This document shows, piece by piece, positions 29,177 through 37,633 of a stretch of DNA of 64,000 bases. The notes beneath the pieces are model-generated. The model saw nothing but the letters and a program-made list of their open reading frames with translations. It was not told the DNA's origin and searched no databases. The stretch spans positions 2,542,001-2,606,000 of the forward strand of contig NZ_CP036292.1 in assembly GCF_007751715.1 (NCBI RefSeq). The letters are read 5' to 3'. Each line of letters begins with the position of its first letter. Position 1 is the first letter of the stretch. The position numbers and the translations under genes are program-made. This stretch comes from Rosistilla oblonga (GTDB taxonomy: Bacteria; Planctomycetota; Planctomycetia; Pirellulales; Pirellulaceae).

Positions 29177-29395
29177 CGGGCAAGCCTTTGTTGTTTGCAA
29201 ACGAGGTGGGAAGGGAAGTCGATATCATAATCGATCTGGCGGCCAATTTCGGGATCCCGCCACAGGTTACGGCGCCAGCGATCGTCACCACGTTGTCGGA
29301 GCTGCTCGCAAAAAAGCTGCAAAAAGCGACGAAACTCAGCAACCGCGTTCGGGTTCAAACACTCAGACAACGACGAGGGTTCTCATCCTGGAGAG

Positions 29396-32056
29396 ATGGA
29401 CGTGCAATACCGAACGACACAAATCGGCCTGATCGTGATGGCGATCGCATTTTGGGGCTCGGCTGACGCCGCCGAGGTGACGCCGGATCAGGCCGATTTC
29501 TTTGAGACGAAGATTCGTCCGGTATTGGTCAAGCAATGCTACGGATGTCACTCCAACGAATCGGGGAACGCTCGCGGCGGCTTGCGGTTGGATACCCGTG
29601 AACTCACCCACATCGGCGGCAGCAGCGGACCGGCGATCGTGCCGGGGGATCTCGATGGCAGCTTGCTGTTCAACGCGATGACGCACCAAGACTTTGTCAT
29701 GCCGCCGCGCAGCGAGATGCTGCCCGAATCGGTCATCGACGACTTCCGCAAATGGATCGAAATGGGAGCCCTTGACCCGCGATCGGGAGCCGTGACGGAG
29801 ATTCGGTCGTCGATCGACGAGCAACAGATCCAGCAGGCGAAGGCGGAGTTCTGGGCCTATCAAAAGCCGGTCCAACGCCCCGCCCCGATCACCGACGGCG
29901 ACTGGTCGCTGACCGACATCGACCGTTGGATCCAGGCGGAACTTGCGGAGAACAAACTCACACCGGCATCCGGGGCGTCGGCCTACACCGTCGCTCGGCG
30001 GCTCTATTTCGATCTGATTGGACTCCCTCCCACCGCAGAACAGATCACCGTTTTCCAAAAAGCATGGCAGCGCGATCCGACCGCGGCGATCGCTAGTGCG
30101 GCCGATCAACTGTTGCAGTCGCCGCAGTTTGGTGAGCGATGGGGACGTCATTGGTTGGACGTTGCGAGGTACGCCGAATCGAGCGGCCGCGGCGTGAACA
30201 TGACCTACCCGCAAGCCTGGCGATACCGCGACTACGTCATCGATTCGTTCAACAGCGACAAACCGTACGACCGCTTCGTTCAAGAGCAGCTTGCCGGCGA
30301 TCTGCTGCCCGTTTCCAGCGACCAGCAATGGGCGGAAAACTTGATCGCGACAGGCTTCTTGGCAATGGGCCCCAAAGATGTCAACCAACGCAACGGAGCT
30401 CAGTTCGCAGCCGACCTCGTCGATGAACAGATCGACGTCACGACACGCGTCCTGATCGGCACATCGATCGCGTGTGCCCGCTGCCACGACCACAAATTCG
30501 ATCCGATCCCGCAGACCGACTACTACGCATTGGTTGGCATCTTCGGCAACATGTCGACCTACTTTGGAGCTCCCGCGTCTTCGATCGGCATCGCTCGCGG
30601 TCTGCAAACCCAACAGACGAGCAACTTGTTGCGGATGCCAATCGACGATCCCAACCCGTTTGAAAAAGCGGTCTCGCCGACGGAACTCGAGAGCATGCGA
30701 GAGCGGCTCGCGTCGCTGTCGACCGAATTACGAGAAACGCGAATGAACCAACGCCGCCCCGGCGCGACGCAGGTTCCGGTCTCCCGAATCGTGCGGATGA
30801 CCAGCGAGATTGAATATCTGTCGGCAAAGTTGGGAGGCTACGATCCGGAGGGACGACCGATCAGCTTTTGCATGGGCGTTCAAGCGAAAGAGCAACCCGA
30901 AGAGGTCCGCTTGCTGGTCCGTGGCGAAATCGCTCAACCCGCACAGGTCGTGCCGCCAGGCTTTCCGCGAGTTCTCAGCGACGCACCGGCATCGATTGCC
31001 AAGGGCTCGACGGGGCGGTTGGAGTTCGCTCGCTGGATCACCGAGCGCGACCATCCGTTGACGGCGCGAGTGATGGCGAATCGAATCTGGCAACATCTGC
31101 TGGGACAAGGCATCGTCGCGTCTCCGGAAAACTTTGGTTCCTCCGGTTCGGCGCCAACGCATCCGGAACTGTTGGACCATCTGGCGGTGGAGTTTGTCGA
31201 GTCGGGATGGTCGATCAAATCGCTGATCCGCCAGATCGTGACGTCACGCGTCTACCGAATCGATTCGTCCTTCGATCAAACAAGCTTCGAGAAAGACCCC
31301 GAAAACAAGCTGTTGTGGCGAGCGAATATGCGGCGATTGGATGCCGAAGCGATTCGCGATGCGATGCTCTTTGTCAGTGGCAAGATCGACCTCCAGCGCC
31401 CGCCGGCATCGCTGGTCGCCGAATCGGGATACATGCGTGTCCGCGATGGCAATCTCGTCAACCTCTTTGATTCCGCCGGCAATGCGTCGCGACGCGGCAT
31501 GGGATCGGGGATGGCGATGGCGATGGGGATGTCGGGAGGAGCGATGCGGGATCGATTCCGCAACCAACGACGCGGCCGTTTCGGTGGCAATCGCGAAGGA
31601 GGCGGGATGTCGCAAGCGACGCTCCCGACGCCCGGGACCGATCGATTGGACATGGCGTCGGCCGAATATCGCAGCGTCTATTTGCCGGTCGTTCGCGACG
31701 AGGTACCTCGCGCTTTGGCCGTCTTCGATTTTGCCGAACCATCGATGGTCGTCGGCCAACGCGAATCGTCCAGCACGCCCAACCAAGCGTTGTTCCTGAT
31801 GAACAATCCTTTTGTGACAGCTCAAGCCGACGCGTTGGCCCGTCGCGTTGTCGATGAAGCGGCAACGCCGGCGGCTCGCTTGCGGCTGGCCTTTGAACTC
31901 TGCTTCGGTCGCTCGCCCAACGCGACCGAAGTCTCCGCAGTCCGCCAGTTTTTAAACGACTTCGAAGATGTGCAATCGTCGCGAGGCCGCGTGCTGGCGA
32001 TGACCGCGCTGTGCCAATCGTTGTTGGCCTCGGCAGATTTCCGTTACATCGATTGA
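29396..32056 (+). CDS. PSCyt1 (planctomycete cytochrome c) / DUF1549 / DUF1553 protein
   Basis: 886-residue exported protein with the standard planctomycete order: signal peptide (to about residue 26); cytochrome c-like PSCyt1 domain with CYGCH at 48-52 and VMPPRSEML as possible Met-ligand region; DUF1549 (about 160-370, RRLYFDLIGLPPT, FGERWGRHWLDVARYAES, CARCHDHKFDPI); DUF1553 (about 540-860, RVMANRIWQHLLGQGIV, SSTPNQALFLMNNPFV). A Met/Gly/Arg-rich insert (about 698-745) interrupts the C-terminal domain. The ATG at 29396 follows GGAGAG directly; the GTG at 29402 would place GGAGAG at a better 6-nt distance. It is followed by a DUF1501 gene, the usual partner. Roles in periplasmic redox or polysaccharide use are proposed, not proven. 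Confidence 0.92.
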   Translation: MDVQYRTTQIGLIVMAIAFWGSADAAEVTPDQADFFETKIRPVLVKQCYGCHSNESGNARGGLRLDTRELTHIGGSSGPAIVPGDLDGSLLFNAMTHQDFVMPPRSEMLPESVIDDFRKWIEMGALDPRSGAVTEIRSSIDEQQIQQAKAEFWAYQKPVQRPAPITDGDWSLTDIDRWIQAELAENKLTPASGASAYTVARRLYFDLIGLPPTAEQITVFQKAWQRDPTAAIASAADQLLQSPQFGERWGRHWLDVARYAESSGRGVNMTYPQAWRYRDYVIDSFNSDKPYDRFVQEQLAGDLLPVSSDQQWAENLIATGFLAMGPKDVNQRNGAQFAADLVDEQIDVTTRVLIGTSIACARCHDHKFDPIPQTDYYALVGIFGNMSTYFGAPASSIGIARGLQTQQTSNLLRMPIDDPNPFEKAVSPTELESMRERLASLSTELRETRMNQRRPGATQVPVSRIVRMTSEIEYLSAKLGGYDPEGRPISFCMGVQAKEQPEEVRLLVRGEIAQPAQVVPPGFPRVLSDAPASIAKGSTGRLEFARWITERDHPLTARVMANRIWQHLLGQGIVASPENFGSSGSAPTHPELLDHLAVEFVESGWSIKSLIRQIVTSRVYRIDSSFDQTSFEKDPENKLLWRANMRRLDAEAIRDAMLFVSGKIDLQRPPASLVAESGYMRVRDGNLVNLFDSAGNASRRGMGSGMAMAMGMSGGAMRDRFRNQRRGRFGGNREGGGMSQATLPTPGTDRLDMASAEYRSVYLPVVRDEVPRALAVFDFAEPSMVVGQRESSSTPNQALFLMNNPFVTAQADALARRVVDEAATPAARLRLAFELCFGRSPNATEVSAVRQFLNDFEDVQSSRGRVLAMTALCQSLLASADFRYID

Positions 32057-32088
32057 TCGATCGCTAATCACGTCACATTGTATTTTTC

Positions 32089-32157
32089 GGTTTAACCGCG
32101 AGCCCATCGGGCCGCGCGGGTGTTTAAAACGCGGGGCGATGCCCACGCGGTTAAACC
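32089..32157. repeat. Long imperfect palindrome with perfect 12-bp arms
   Basis: GGTTTAACCGCG (32089-32100) and CGCGGTTAAACC (32146-32157) are perfect inverted arms. The interior continues the symmetry, with GGGCCGCG near the left and CGCGGGGC near the right. It lies between the PSCyt1 gene and the DUF1501 gene. It could be a terminator-like or REP-type element; there is no T-tract. Confidence 0.7.
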
Positions 32158-32249
32158 AAAATACTATTTGATGGCTGCTTAGGTTCCGTCCCCCGCTTCA
32201 CGCGTGTCCGCTGAAAAAACGTTCCCTCGTACTGAAGAGACTTTGACCG

Positions 32250-33647
32250 ATGAGTTATTCCTTGACGCGACGCGAGCTGCTGCAGAGTGCCTCTTCGGGC
32301 TTCGGGTATCTCGCATTTGCTGGACTCAGTAGCGCCGCCGCCGCAGCCGACGCGGGCGTTTCCGCGGCGAAGAACCCTTTGTTGCCGAAGCCGCCTCATT
32401 TTCCTGCGACTGCGAAACGCGTGATCTTCCTGTGCATGACCGGTGCACCGTCGCATGTCGACACGTTCGACTACAAGCCGCAATTGGCGAAGGATCACGG
32501 CAAACAAGGACGTTACGGCGGCCAGCTGCTAAAGAGTCAGTGGGACTTCCGTCAGCGTGGCGAAAGCGGGCTGTGGATCTCCGATCTGTTCCCCGAGGTC
32601 GCCCGGCACGCCGACGATCTGTGCCTGATCCGATCGATGAACTGCGACCAACCGGTTCATCCGGGAGCCCAAATCCAGATGCACACCGGGACGGCTCAGT
32701 TCGTTCGGCCTTCGTTGGGAGCTTGGACGCTGTACGGATTGGGAACGGAAAACGACAGCCTACCCGGCTTCGTTTCAATCAGTCCGCCCGCCGGGTCGGC
32801 TCAACTGATCGGCAGCGCATTCCTACCGGCGATCTACGGCGGCACCGGTGTCGGCCGTGCTTCGCGAATTGGTGGAGCCGGAGGCCAACGCGGCTCGGGC
32901 GGCGACACGGTTCCCGATATCCGCAACACGCGACTTTCGTCGAACCAACAACGGACGCAGCTCGATTTGATCCAAGCCCTCAATCGCGACAAGCTGGATC
33001 GCGTCGATCACGCGCCGGGAATCGAAGGAGCTATCGAATCGTTTGAGCTGGCGTTTCGGATGCAGGACGCGATGCCCGACGTGATGGATTTAAGCGACGA
33101 GACGCCGGAGACGCTGGCAATGTACGGAGCGGATCGCGGCGACACAGCGGCGTTTGGAAAGCAATGCCTAATGGCGCGGCGATTGGCCGAATCGGGCGTG
33201 CGGTTTATCGAAGTAACCAAAGGGGGCTGGGATCATCACCAAAACCTTTCGACCGACCTGCCGCAGCGCTGCGGAGAGATCGATCAACCGATCGCCGGCC
33301 TGCTGGCCGACCTCAAGCAACGCGATCTGTTGAAAGATACGCTGGTGATCTGGGGTGGCGAATTCGGCCGGACACCGGCGGCTCAAAACGGCGACGGCCG
33401 CGACCACAACAACAAAGGTTACACGACCTGGATGGCCGGCGGCGGCGTGAAAGGGGGCTTCAGTTATGGCGAGACCGACGAACACGGCTACGCGGCAGTT
33501 ACCGATCCGTGCCACATCCACGATTGGCACGCCACGATTTTGCATCTAATGGGGCTCGATCACACGCGGCTGACCTACCGCTACGCCGGCCGCGACTTCC
33601 GGCTGACCGACGTGCATGGCAACGTGATGAAGAGGATTCTGGCCTAA
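32250..33647 (+). CDS. DUF1501 protein with Tat signal
   Basis: 465-residue exported protein of the DUF1501 family (alkaline-phosphatase/sulfatase-like fold). The N-terminus has a twin-arginine pattern, LTRRELLQSASSGFGYLAF, ending in an alanine-rich cleavage region (AAAAADAG). Family motifs include VIFLCMTGAPSHVDTFDYKP, SMNCDQPVHPGAQ, GWDHHQNL and WGGEFGRTPAAQNGDGRDHN. DUF1501 genes are almost always paired with PSCyt1/DUF1549/DUF1553 genes in planctomycetes, as here (193 bp apart, same strand). The Tat signal implies folded, possibly cofactor-loaded, export. Enzymatic activity has not been established for the pair. Confidence 0.92.
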   Translation: MSYSLTRRELLQSASSGFGYLAFAGLSSAAAAADAGVSAAKNPLLPKPPHFPATAKRVIFLCMTGAPSHVDTFDYKPQLAKDHGKQGRYGGQLLKSQWDFRQRGESGLWISDLFPEVARHADDLCLIRSMNCDQPVHPGAQIQMHTGTAQFVRPSLGAWTLYGLGTENDSLPGFVSISPPAGSAQLIGSAFLPAIYGGTGVGRASRIGGAGGQRGSGGDTVPDIRNTRLSSNQQRTQLDLIQALNRDKLDRVDHAPGIEGAIESFELAFRMQDAMPDVMDLSDETPETLAMYGADRGDTAAFGKQCLMARRLAESGVRFIEVTKGGWDHHQNLSTDLPQRCGEIDQPIAGLLADLKQRDLLKDTLVIWGGEFGRTPAAQNGDGRDHNNKGYTTWMAGGGVKGGFSYGETDEHGYAAVTDPCHIHDWHATILHLMGLDHTRLTYRYAGRDFRLTDVHGNVMKRILA

Positions 33648-33666
33648 ACGCGACGCCAGAATGCCT

Positions 33667-33973
33667 TAGAGCCGGACAGAAACCGAGCTTTTTTAAAAAA
33701 AGCGGTGTCGGTCCAACCAAAGGGTTTTATCTGCTTTTAAAGCCGGAGATCAACACATGCGGGCGATGGATGTGTCGGCCTCCGGCCTCTTGGTTTGTTC
33801 GCGCACAAGCCACCGGCGGCTGACACCGCCGGCACTAGATCTATCGACCTCCGGCCTGCGGTGCGGAGGCAGCGACTGGAGCACTCCAACCAAGCACACA
33901 GTTCTAAGAGCCAACAGAAAACCAAGATTTCTAAAAAAGTCAGTGTCGGTCCAACCAGAAGGTTTTTGTCCGC
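33667..33973. repeat. ~68-bp direct repeats (33667-33734 and 33905-33973) filling an intergenic region
   Basis: Both copies read TAgAGCC..ACAGAAA.CC.AG, an A/T-rich part, then GTGTCGGTCCAACCA.A.GG and T-rich sequence ending near CTGC/CCGC. They are 238 bp apart and bracket a 44-nt hairpin element (33813-33856). The first copy contains the palindrome GCTTTTTTAAAAAAAGC. The second ends 4 bp from the NAD kinase stop codon. This accounts for the 329-bp gap 33648-33976, in which I see no gene. Confidence 0.75.
33813..33856. repeat. 44-nt hairpin element, copy 1 of a dispersed family
   Basis: CCGGCGGCTGACACCGCCGG forms a hairpin and is followed by a tail ending TCGACCTCCGGCC. Length and layout match the two copies at 52692-52735 and 52762-52805. 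Confidence 0.7.
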
Positions 33974-33976
33974 CTC

Positions 33977-34876
33977 TTAGGTTTTGCTGATCGTATTGCC
34001 GCTCCAGCCCAGCTTTTCGCGGAGCGTTCGGTAATCGTTCTGACCCGGCACGGCAACCATTTGAAAACTGTAAGGCGATCGCTGCACGCGAATTCGGTCG
34101 CCCGGTTGGATCACGTCGACGACGCGGCCATCGACGACAAGGCTCGTCGAATCGTTGGGGTTGGCGACTGACAAATCAAACGTCCGGTCGGCGGTATCGA
34201 CAACCGAGCGATGCGTGAGCGTGTGGGGGCTGATCGGCGAGATCACAAACGCTTGCAGGTTCTTCCGCAAGATCGGCCCGCCCGCCGAAAGGTTATGCGC
34301 GGTCGAACCGATCGGTGTGCTGATGATCAACCCGTCACAGCTGTAGCTGGTCGCATGGACTTGGTCGACTGAAAGATCGATGTTGAGGATCCGATAAGGG
34401 GGGCCGCCGAGTATCGCCGCTTCGTTTAATCCCAGCTGAACCGCGACCTCTTCGCCGTCGCGAATGATCGAAGCTCTCAACATCAAATGGTCGACGAGTT
34501 CGCAATCGCCGTTGGCAACGGTCCCCCAGATATCGAGGAATGCGTCGGGCGTGAGCGCGGCCAGGAAACCGAGGTGCCCGCAATTGACGCCTAAGATCGG
34601 CAATTGGTTCTCGCCCATCTGTCGCGCCGTTTGCAGGATCGATCCGTCGCCGCCAAGGACGATCACGAGATCGTGCTGGGCGTGTTCAAAGTCGTAACTG
34701 AAATCGAGATCGACCGCCGCGATCTCCGCTCGTTCGGCGATCAACGATCGCAAACGATTCAATTCCGACGCGACGCTGGGACGATCCAACGCCCCGACGA
34801 CAACGACATCGGGTCGCGAACGCCCGGCACGTGGCCAGCACGGTCGTTTCTCGTCGGACGATTCAGATTGCGACAT
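33977..34876 (-). CDS. nadK: NAD(+) kinase
   Basis: 299-residue ATP-NAD kinase, which phosphorylates NAD to NADP in the cytosol. The family core is plain: DLVIVLGGDGSILQTARQM with GGDGS at 75-79, LPILGVNCGHLGFLAAL, the substrate-loop region LNEAAILGG, and DGLIISTPIGSTAHNLSAGG. Length is normal for the bacterial family, with a slightly longer N-terminus. ATG at 34874-34876. It is the first of two convergently facing genes with the DUF1501 gene; the intervening region is repeats. The EEP-fold gene lies 110 bp upstream on the same strand, so the two may share a transcript, though no functional link is evident. Confidence 0.93.
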   Translation of the reverse strand: MSQSESSDEKRPCWPRAGRSRPDVVVVGALDRPSVASELNRLRSLIAERAEIAAVDLDFSYDFEHAQHDLVIVLGGDGSILQTARQMGENQLPILGVNCGHLGFLAALTPDAFLDIWGTVANGDCELVDHLMLRASIIRDGEEVAVQLGLNEAAILGGPPYRILNIDLSVDQVHATSYSCDGLIISTPIGSTAHNLSAGGPILRKNLQAFVISPISPHTLTHRSVVDTADRTFDLSVANPNDSTSLVVDGRVVDVIQPGDRIRVQRSPYSFQMVAVPGQNDYRTLREKLGWSGNTISKT

Positions 34877-34986
34877 GAGAGCCTGGCACTGTTGTGTTGT
34901 GGTTTGTGTCCGCGCTGCGCAGCGCGAAGCCTAATCATACGCCAGCCGTTGCCGATCTGCATGTTTTTGCAGATCGAAACGGGCGA

Positions 34987-36018
34987 TTAAAACTGGATCG
35001 CTTCGCGGATTTGGAATTCGGCCCAAACCGGCAGATGGTCGCTGATCGCTTCGGCTTCGGCGATCGTCAGGTTGTACTGCCGCAGGAAATCGATCGCCCC
35101 CGATTCGCCGAGGAACTCCGTCGTATTGTTGCGGTTGAACAACAGGTTGGCTGTCTGACGTTGCGCATGGATGTCCGACGGGGTCCCTTCCAGGGCGAAG
35201 CGGATGTCGGCCGATGCAAACCGGGCAAGTTCGTGATCGCCGGCAAAAAAGCAGCCGGCCAGAATGACATCGTCCTCACCGCGGCCGTCATGTTGGATCG
35301 AATGGAACAGCGACGTCAGCAGTTCCAGTTCCTTCTGCGGGTTGTCGGGATCGACGTAGACGTTGGCCAGCGAAAAGGTCCAGGCATCGAGAGGATCGAC
35401 GCCGACGGTGCGGAACCATCCGACCAGCGGTTCATAGGCGATCTGATTGGCGGGATCGGTAACTGTATAGGTTTGCTTGAGGTCGGCTTCGACCCGCTGG
35501 CGATCGAAGATAAACCCAAGCAGTTGTTGATATCCGTCGGGGCCAACTTGTGGGCCCGCGATGAAATCGTAAGTCCGCCCGTCGCGATTCAGATATTCGA
35601 CGATCCGGGGGAACAGTTCGCGGCGGTCGGCGTCGACTTCCTGGACGGCGATCAGATCGATCTGCTGCAGCAACCGCACGATGAAGTCCATCGTTTTGGG
35701 ATCGTTGACCTTTTCGCGGCTGAATTCCCGCAGGTTGAAGGTCCCCAGTCGGATCGTGCCCGGGGCCCCTTGCCGGCTGGAAACCGTCTGCACCCCAACG
35801 CCGGGAAGACTCGGCAACGGCTGGCCTCCCGGAGCGGAAAATCCACTGCCCGGTTCGGCGGTCGCCGACGAGAACATCGCGCGGAGATCCTGGACCACGC
35901 CGGCGCTCGATTCGCGTCGCTTCAAGTGCAGCCCGTCGATCCCTTCGATCTCGTAGAATTTGACCAGCGCAATAATCGCAATGACAGATACGACGATGAG
36001 ATTAAGGACAAACTTCAT
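34987..36018 (-). CDS. Membrane-anchored endonuclease/exonuclease/phosphatase-fold protein, probably inactive
   Basis: 343-residue protein with an N-terminal membrane segment (MKFVLNLIVVSVIAIIAL), a Pro/Gly/Ser linker and a DNase I-like EEP domain (about 88-343). Conserved pieces are IRLGTFNLREF, LIAVQEVDAD (E127) and ISDHLPVWAEF (D327, H328). Two catalytic positions are replaced: the usual NVH is NVY (Y221), and the usual GDFN is GCFF (C256, F258). This is visible directly in the codons (GGC TGC TTT TTT). Loss of His, Asp and Asn would abolish normal phosphodiesterase chemistry, so I infer a binding or structural role, or altered chemistry. The ATG at 36016-36018 places the membrane segment at the N-terminus. 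Confidence 0.8.
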   Translation of the reverse strand: MKFVLNLIVVSVIAIIALVKFYEIEGIDGLHLKRRESSAGVVQDLRAMFSSATAEPGSGFSAPGGQPLPSLPGVGVQTVSSRQGAPGTIRLGTFNLREFSREKVNDPKTMDFIVRLLQQIDLIAVQEVDADRRELFPRIVEYLNRDGRTYDFIAGPQVGPDGYQQLLGFIFDRQRVEADLKQTYTVTDPANQIAYEPLVGWFRTVGVDPLDAWTFSLANVYVDPDNPQKELELLTSLFHSIQHDGRGEDDVILAGCFFAGDHELARFASADIRFALEGTPSDIHAQRQTANLLFNRNNTTEFLGESGAIDFLRQYNLTIAEAEAISDHLPVWAEFQIREAIQF

Positions 36019-36302
36019 TTTTGCGGTCTCCGAGCCCCGGGACATGCGATCACCAATGATTTCCTTGTTTTCGGCAATTTCGGTTAATGGAAGTCAGTCG
36101 CGGCGGCCGCTTCGATCGATCCCAACGCCAGCGAAGCGGATTGCAACGATCTTGACGATCAGGCTGGCAACGGCTAATGGCAGGCTGACAAAAAGCTCGA
36201 TGATCGGTATCCTGGGGGCTTCCGAAGCCGTGTCGGATTGGCGCGGTGCGGAGTTCCCATTACTCGCACACTTTCCTGCCGCTATCTACAGTTAAACATC
36301 TC

Positions 36303-37535
36303 ATGGTTGAAGTCAAAGTACCCACCGTCGGCGAATCGATTAGCGAAGTTCAAATCGGCCGTTGGCTGAAGCAGCAAGACGAATGGGTCGAAGCAGACGA
36401 AGATCTGGTCGAAATCGAAACCGAAAAAGCCTCGGTTCAAATCCCTTCGCCCTCGGCCGGCTATCTGCGGAACATCACCAAGCAGCAGGATGAGTTTGCC
36501 AAAGTCGGCGACGTGATCGCTCAGATCGAAGCCGGTGAAGCTCCTTCGGCCAACGGTTCGGCATCGACCGCCGCAGCGGCATCGTCGGGTGAATCTGCCG
36601 ACGACGCCCGCGTGATGCCAGCGGCAGCTCGATTGATCGCCGAACACAACCTCAACCCGGCGGACATCAAAGCGACCGGACCGGGCGGACGCCTGTTGAA
36701 GGAAGATGTCCTCGACCACATCTCCGGCGCAACGATTTCCAAAGTTCCCGCAGCCGCGCCAAAGCAGCCTGCAGCCGCACCGGCTAAAGCCAGCGAAGAG
36801 CGTCCACGGACATCGCTGATGACTTCGGGCGAACACCGTGCCGAGGAAGTCAAACCGCTCAGCATGCTGCGTCGCACGATCGCCGCACGGTTGGTCGAAG
36901 CTCAACACAACGCGGCGTTGTTGACCACGTTCAACGAAATCGACATGGAACCTGTCAAGGAATTGCGATCCAAATACAAGGACGCGTTCCAGAAGAAGCA
37001 CGGCGTCAAGCTGGGCTTTATGTCGTTCTTCGCCAAAGCGGCTGTCGAAGCGCTCCGTCGCTTCCCGGCCGTCAATTCGGAGATTCGCGGCAACAACATC
37101 GTCTATCGCCATTACTACGACATCGGAATCGCGATCGGTGGCGGTAAGGGACTTGTTGTGCCGATCCTGCGAAACGTGGAGTTCATGTCGTTTGCCGACG
37201 TCGAACGAGCGATCTCCGATTTCGCCGACGACGCTCAGGCCAACCGCTTGAACCCGCAGGATCTCGATGGCGGAACGTTTACGATCAGCAACGGCGGGAT
37301 CTACGGATCGCTGCTGTCGACGCCGATCGTCAATCCTCCGCAGAGCGGCATCTTGGGACTGCACTCGATCCAAGATCGTCCGGTCGCGGTCAACGGTGAA
37401 GTCGTGATCCGACCGATGATGTACGTCGCGTTGACCTACGACCATCGCGTTGTCGACGGCCGCGAAGCTGTCAGCTTCCTGCGTGTCATTAAAGACGTTT
37501 TGGAAGATCCAGCACGACTGTTCCTGGAAGTGTAG
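36303..37535 (+). CDS. odhB: 2-oxoglutarate dehydrogenase E2, dihydrolipoyl succinyltransferase
   Basis: 410-residue E2 component of the 2-oxoglutarate dehydrogenase complex (TCA cycle), transferring succinyl from lipoyl to CoA. Lipoyl domain at 1-80 with the lipoylated lysine K42 in [12 protein letters not shown]; a peripheral-subunit-binding domain at about 108-145 ([36 protein letters not shown]); Ala/Pro-rich linkers; catalytic domain about 180-410 ending in the active-site [15 protein letters not shown] (H381, D385). The ATG at 36303 gives the exact E2 N-terminus. E1 (sucA) and E3 genes are not adjacent. A 12-bp hairpin follows the gene. Assignment as succinyl rather than acetyl E2 rests on the single lipoyl domain and the VPTVGESI N-terminus. 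Confidence 0.92.
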   Translation: MVEVKVPTVGESISEVQIGRWLKQQDEWVEADEDLVEIETEKASVQIPSPSAGYLRNITKQQDEFAKVGDVIAQIEAGEAPSANGSASTAAAASSGESADDARVMPAAARLIAEHNLNPADIKATGPGGRLLKEDVLDHISGATISKVPAAAPKQPAAAPAKASEERPRTSLMTSGEHRAEEVKPLSMLRRTIAARLVEAQHNAALLTTFNEIDMEPVKELRSKYKDAFQKKHGVKLGFMSFFAKAAVEALRRFPAVNSEIRGNNIVYRHYYDIGIAIGGGKGLVVPILRNVEFMSFADVERAISDFADDAQANRLNPQDLDGGTFTISNGGIYGSLLSTPIVNPPQSGILGLHSIQDRPVAVNGEVVIRPMMYVALTYDHRVVDGREAVSFLRVIKDVLEDPARLFLEV

Positions 37536-37592
37536 AATGGGGCGATTGTCGTCCCTTCGGGTGGAATAGCGGCCCCTTCTGCAACCACCAAA

Positions 37593-37621
37593 GGTGAAGG
37601 TTCGACAAGCGAACCTTCACC
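37593..37621 (+). other. 12-bp perfect hairpin just upstream of a ribosome-binding site
   Basis: GGTGAAGGTTCG, loop ACAAG, CGAACCTTCACC. No T-tract follows. The CGGAG ribosome-binding site of the next gene (37621-37625) begins at the last base of the stem, and the TTG start is at 37634. It may terminate the E2 transcript weakly, or modulate translation of the FAD oxidoreductase gene. Confidence 0.55.
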
Positions 37622-37633
37622 GGAGCCGTTGCA

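Noticed and set aside
36282-37445. 387-codon minus-strand frame over the E2 gene
   Set aside because: Antisense shadow of a gene with clear lipoyl and catalytic motifs.
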